A stretch of DNA of 64,000 bases. Origin: Apus apus. Lineage: Eukaryota > Chordata > Aves > Apodiformes > Apodidae. Shown here piece after piece: positions 61,636-64,000 of the stretch; position 1 is the stretch's first letter; each line of letters starts with the position of its first letter. Below the pieces are notes generated by a model. That model did no database searches and was not told the DNA's origin. It was given only the letters and a program-made list of their open reading frames with translations. The translations under genes and the position numbers were made by a program. The stretch spans positions 46,338,405-46,402,404 of the forward strand of contig NC_067312.1 of the NCBI RefSeq assembly GCF_020740795.1, written 5' to 3'.

Positions 61636-64000
61636 ATCAGAGCAAGGATAACACAATGCCTGCAGTAAGAAGGGAAAATCAAACCAGAGTGCCTAAAGAT
61701 ATGTTCTTTCTGAAAGTCTCCAGAGAAGACAGATGTGACACATTTAGCTTTTGGTTTTTTAAACTGGTTCCTTACATTTGCAGGGCACTCCTCTGATGGC
61801 AGATTGCTCTCTGTAACTGCTTGTAGCCATTTGGAGAGGTAGCCCACTGCAAGCACAGTATATGAAGGGCTGTCACAGGTTACCCTAGGTATAATTATTA
61901 ACTTACAGTTTTACCAAAACAATTCACTTTTTGCTACTGAGTAAATGTGATATCCCCAACCTATCTTACACTTGGGCAATTCCTTCTACTTCTAGAATAC
62001 ATATTACTAATGCAAGCACCCTCAGAGCAATTTTCACAAACTCCCTCAGCTCCTCATCCTCCTCTGCAGCCATTTTCTTATTAGTGGACACAGCATGCAA
62101 GATCTCGGTTGCAGCTGCTTTAAAAGCACTGAAACTTTCCCAGAGGCTTGTTTATATTCTCCCCTCACTCCTTGCACATACTCTTTTTTATAACCTCACC
62201 ACTATTCTGTCCCAGAGGATTCAGTGCAGTAACCCCAATGTCAGAGGCCTCCGGCAAAGTTTACTCTGAGATTTGAGTGCTTTGCCCCTTCTCTGTTTCA
62301 GGAAGGAGAAAGAACAGCTCTACCAAACAGGCTAATAGCAACGTGCCAACATTCACTGTAGAAAGTAGAGCTAGTTTTGAATAGTAAAACTGGTAGAAAA
62401 GTTTCAGGCACTGACTATGACAACTTTAAAAAGCACATACTACATCCAAACTCATGGAGCAGCCACCAATTGTTTTAATAGATTTTTTTTTTCTCCTTAT
62501 CCCAGGATGAGAGCTGAATACCAAATTCTACTCCAGAACAATTTTTTGTGGCCATTTAAACCAGAGGACTATAATAGAAATGCTGACACAGCCTTACAAA
62601 TGGACAGAAAATAACAGCGCCAGTGTAATGATTGAAAATAACCTATAATCTACATGGTGCTCTAAGTCAAAAAGAAAATGAGAGGCTTTACATAATGCTG
62701 AAAATCTTTGAGGGCTTCGATGTTGCTCTAATCCTACACTACTTAATAGTTCATCTAATGTCCAAGCAAAGCAAATGAAACTTCATATGGCATTTAAGAT
62801 TATTGCAAGTAGGAATGTTAGAGCAGAAACCAACAGGAAAGAAAAAATAAAATTAAAAAAATTAATTAAAAGTTCACAATTTGAATGTATTTACCCAGAT
62901 TAAATGCTGTTGTCAGAATATCTAAGTAGTCTTTCATGATTTAGATTTTGTTTTAAAGGGAAGGTACAGAAAATTATCAGGTAGTTTATTGAAAAAGAAA
63001 AGCAAACAGAAATCAGCTTGTATAATCCTTGCATTGTTTGCAGGTTAGTCATAGGCAATGTTATACTGAAGGCCGAATTATGGGGTCGGCTTTTTACTCA
63101 CAGAGAGCAGCTTCAAAGCTGAGAATCAGCTGTACCGAAAGCTAGAGCAGTGGAATTCTGTGGGTTGCTGAATGGACCCACTAACAGTATTAGCTGTCAC
63201 CCCAAAAGTAGTTGTATAAATGGTTCTTCAGTGGTTGCTAGAGATACACATGCATAGATTTGTGTACTGAAATGGTACCAGAAGTCCTAGGCATCTTTAT
63301 TCACCCCTCATCATGCAACACAACAGCCCAAAAGCAGTCATATTAACAAGAATCAACAATTCAGAAATATCAACACTTTTTTTACAGCCTTTGGGGATTT
63401 ACTGACCTGTGGGAATACAGAGAACCTTTAGCCCAGCTGATGCACAGCGTAAAGAGGAGCAGCTGAGCTCAAGAGAGGAGCTCTGCAGAGCAGCCCAGAC
63501 CCTTAACACAAAAAAGCCTGCTTGCTCCCTTCCCATCTCTCAGTTCCCAAGTCTTTTGTGTATTACAGAGTTCTTGAGCAGAGCTTTTCTCTGATCCTTA
63601 AGGTATCACTCCACTGAATTAATATTTTGGAAGGCCAGGTGACCTGCCTTTTCCTGAAGATTCCTCAACACAACCTCACAAGATAATCCTCACAAGGTAA
63701 CCCATGGTCTGCAATTTAACAAATAAGTGAGAAAAACTACTGGCTTATAGCCCAAGTCCTAGCCAGGAGCTGTGATCTACCATCTAGCCTACCCACCTCC
63801 TTCCTTGTGCTTGAAGAGCTGCTGGGAAAGTTGCTCAATGAAGCAAGTCAGAGAATTCATCCAGGAAAAATAAACAGATATACATATATTTTTGCTTGGG
63901 TGGTTTTTGGCTTGATCTGCTCCCTGATCTGGTTCTCTCCCTGCTCACATGCTTATACAGGACTTAGGGCAGTGCCAGTGGCATGGCTGATGGAGAACAC
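61636..64000. other. intergenic or intronic DNA, no supported gene
   Basis: A strong pyrimidine tract ending in CCCAG at 62505 precedes 36 open codons and a stop, but no motif is recognised. The open frame at 61931-62269 also has none. Small A-rich tracts occur near 62840. The window ends without a visible boundary. Confidence 0.4.

Noticed and set aside
62485-62614. Exon after the strong acceptor at 62505
   Set aside because: Only 36 open codons before a stop, with no motif and no link in frame or family to the 50.8-kb exon.

Overview
This is vertebrate nuclear DNA, almost certainly avian. The main evidence is at least eight segments of CR1 non-LTR retrotransposon with the bird-type 3' tail (tandem ATTCTRTG octamers), including one copy with an open 933-codon ORF2. 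Further support comes from a single-copy EGF-CFC gene in short exons with GT-AG introns, a solo retroviral-type LTR and many A/T-rich simple repeats. No bacterial operons, CRISPR arrays or tRNA/rRNA genes were seen.

Layout. 0-3 kb: AT-rich DNA, then a GC-richer 2-kb stretch (about 950-3,060) that I could not identify. 3.3-4.7 kb: a nest of old CR1 pieces in both orientations. 4.7-11.8 kb: unique AT-rich DNA. 11,784-12,291: a solo LTR with TATA box and matching termini. 15.9-16.1 kb: a (CTATGT)n hexamer array. 19.2-22.2 kb: two plus-strand CR1 pieces sharing a duplicated 145-bp reverse-transcriptase segment. 24.8-30.1 kb: the one confidently identified host gene, an EGF-CFC co-receptor (TDGF1/Cripto/CFC1 type), on the + strand. 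Its six coding exons join to exactly 636 nt (211 codons plus stop). 33.3 kb and 39.3-40.7 kb: further CR1 fragments, the latter a head-to-head pair. 40.7-56.2 kb: a long gene-poor stretch with one good candidate coding exon at 50.78-50.93 kb. That exon faintly resembles the N-terminus of LRRC2, a neighbour of TDGF1 in mammals. 56.2-59.9 kb: a minus-strand, 5'-truncated CR1 of about 3.7 kb with open ORF2 and broken ORF1. 60.9-61.6 kb: another CR1 3' piece. The rest shows no recognisable feature.

The EGF-CFC protein would be a secreted, GPI-anchored co-receptor for Nodal-class TGF-beta ligands. It keeps all twelve cysteines of the EGF and CFC domains, the O-fucose site and the His/Trp pair linked to the type I receptor, but seems to lack the N-glycosylation sequon just before the EGF domain. 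The rest of the window is mostly non-coding DNA and transposon sediment. I found no clear new biological system. The best leads are the CR1 copy with intact ORF2 and decayed ORF1, the unexplained GC-rich block, and the orphan exon at 50.8 kb.
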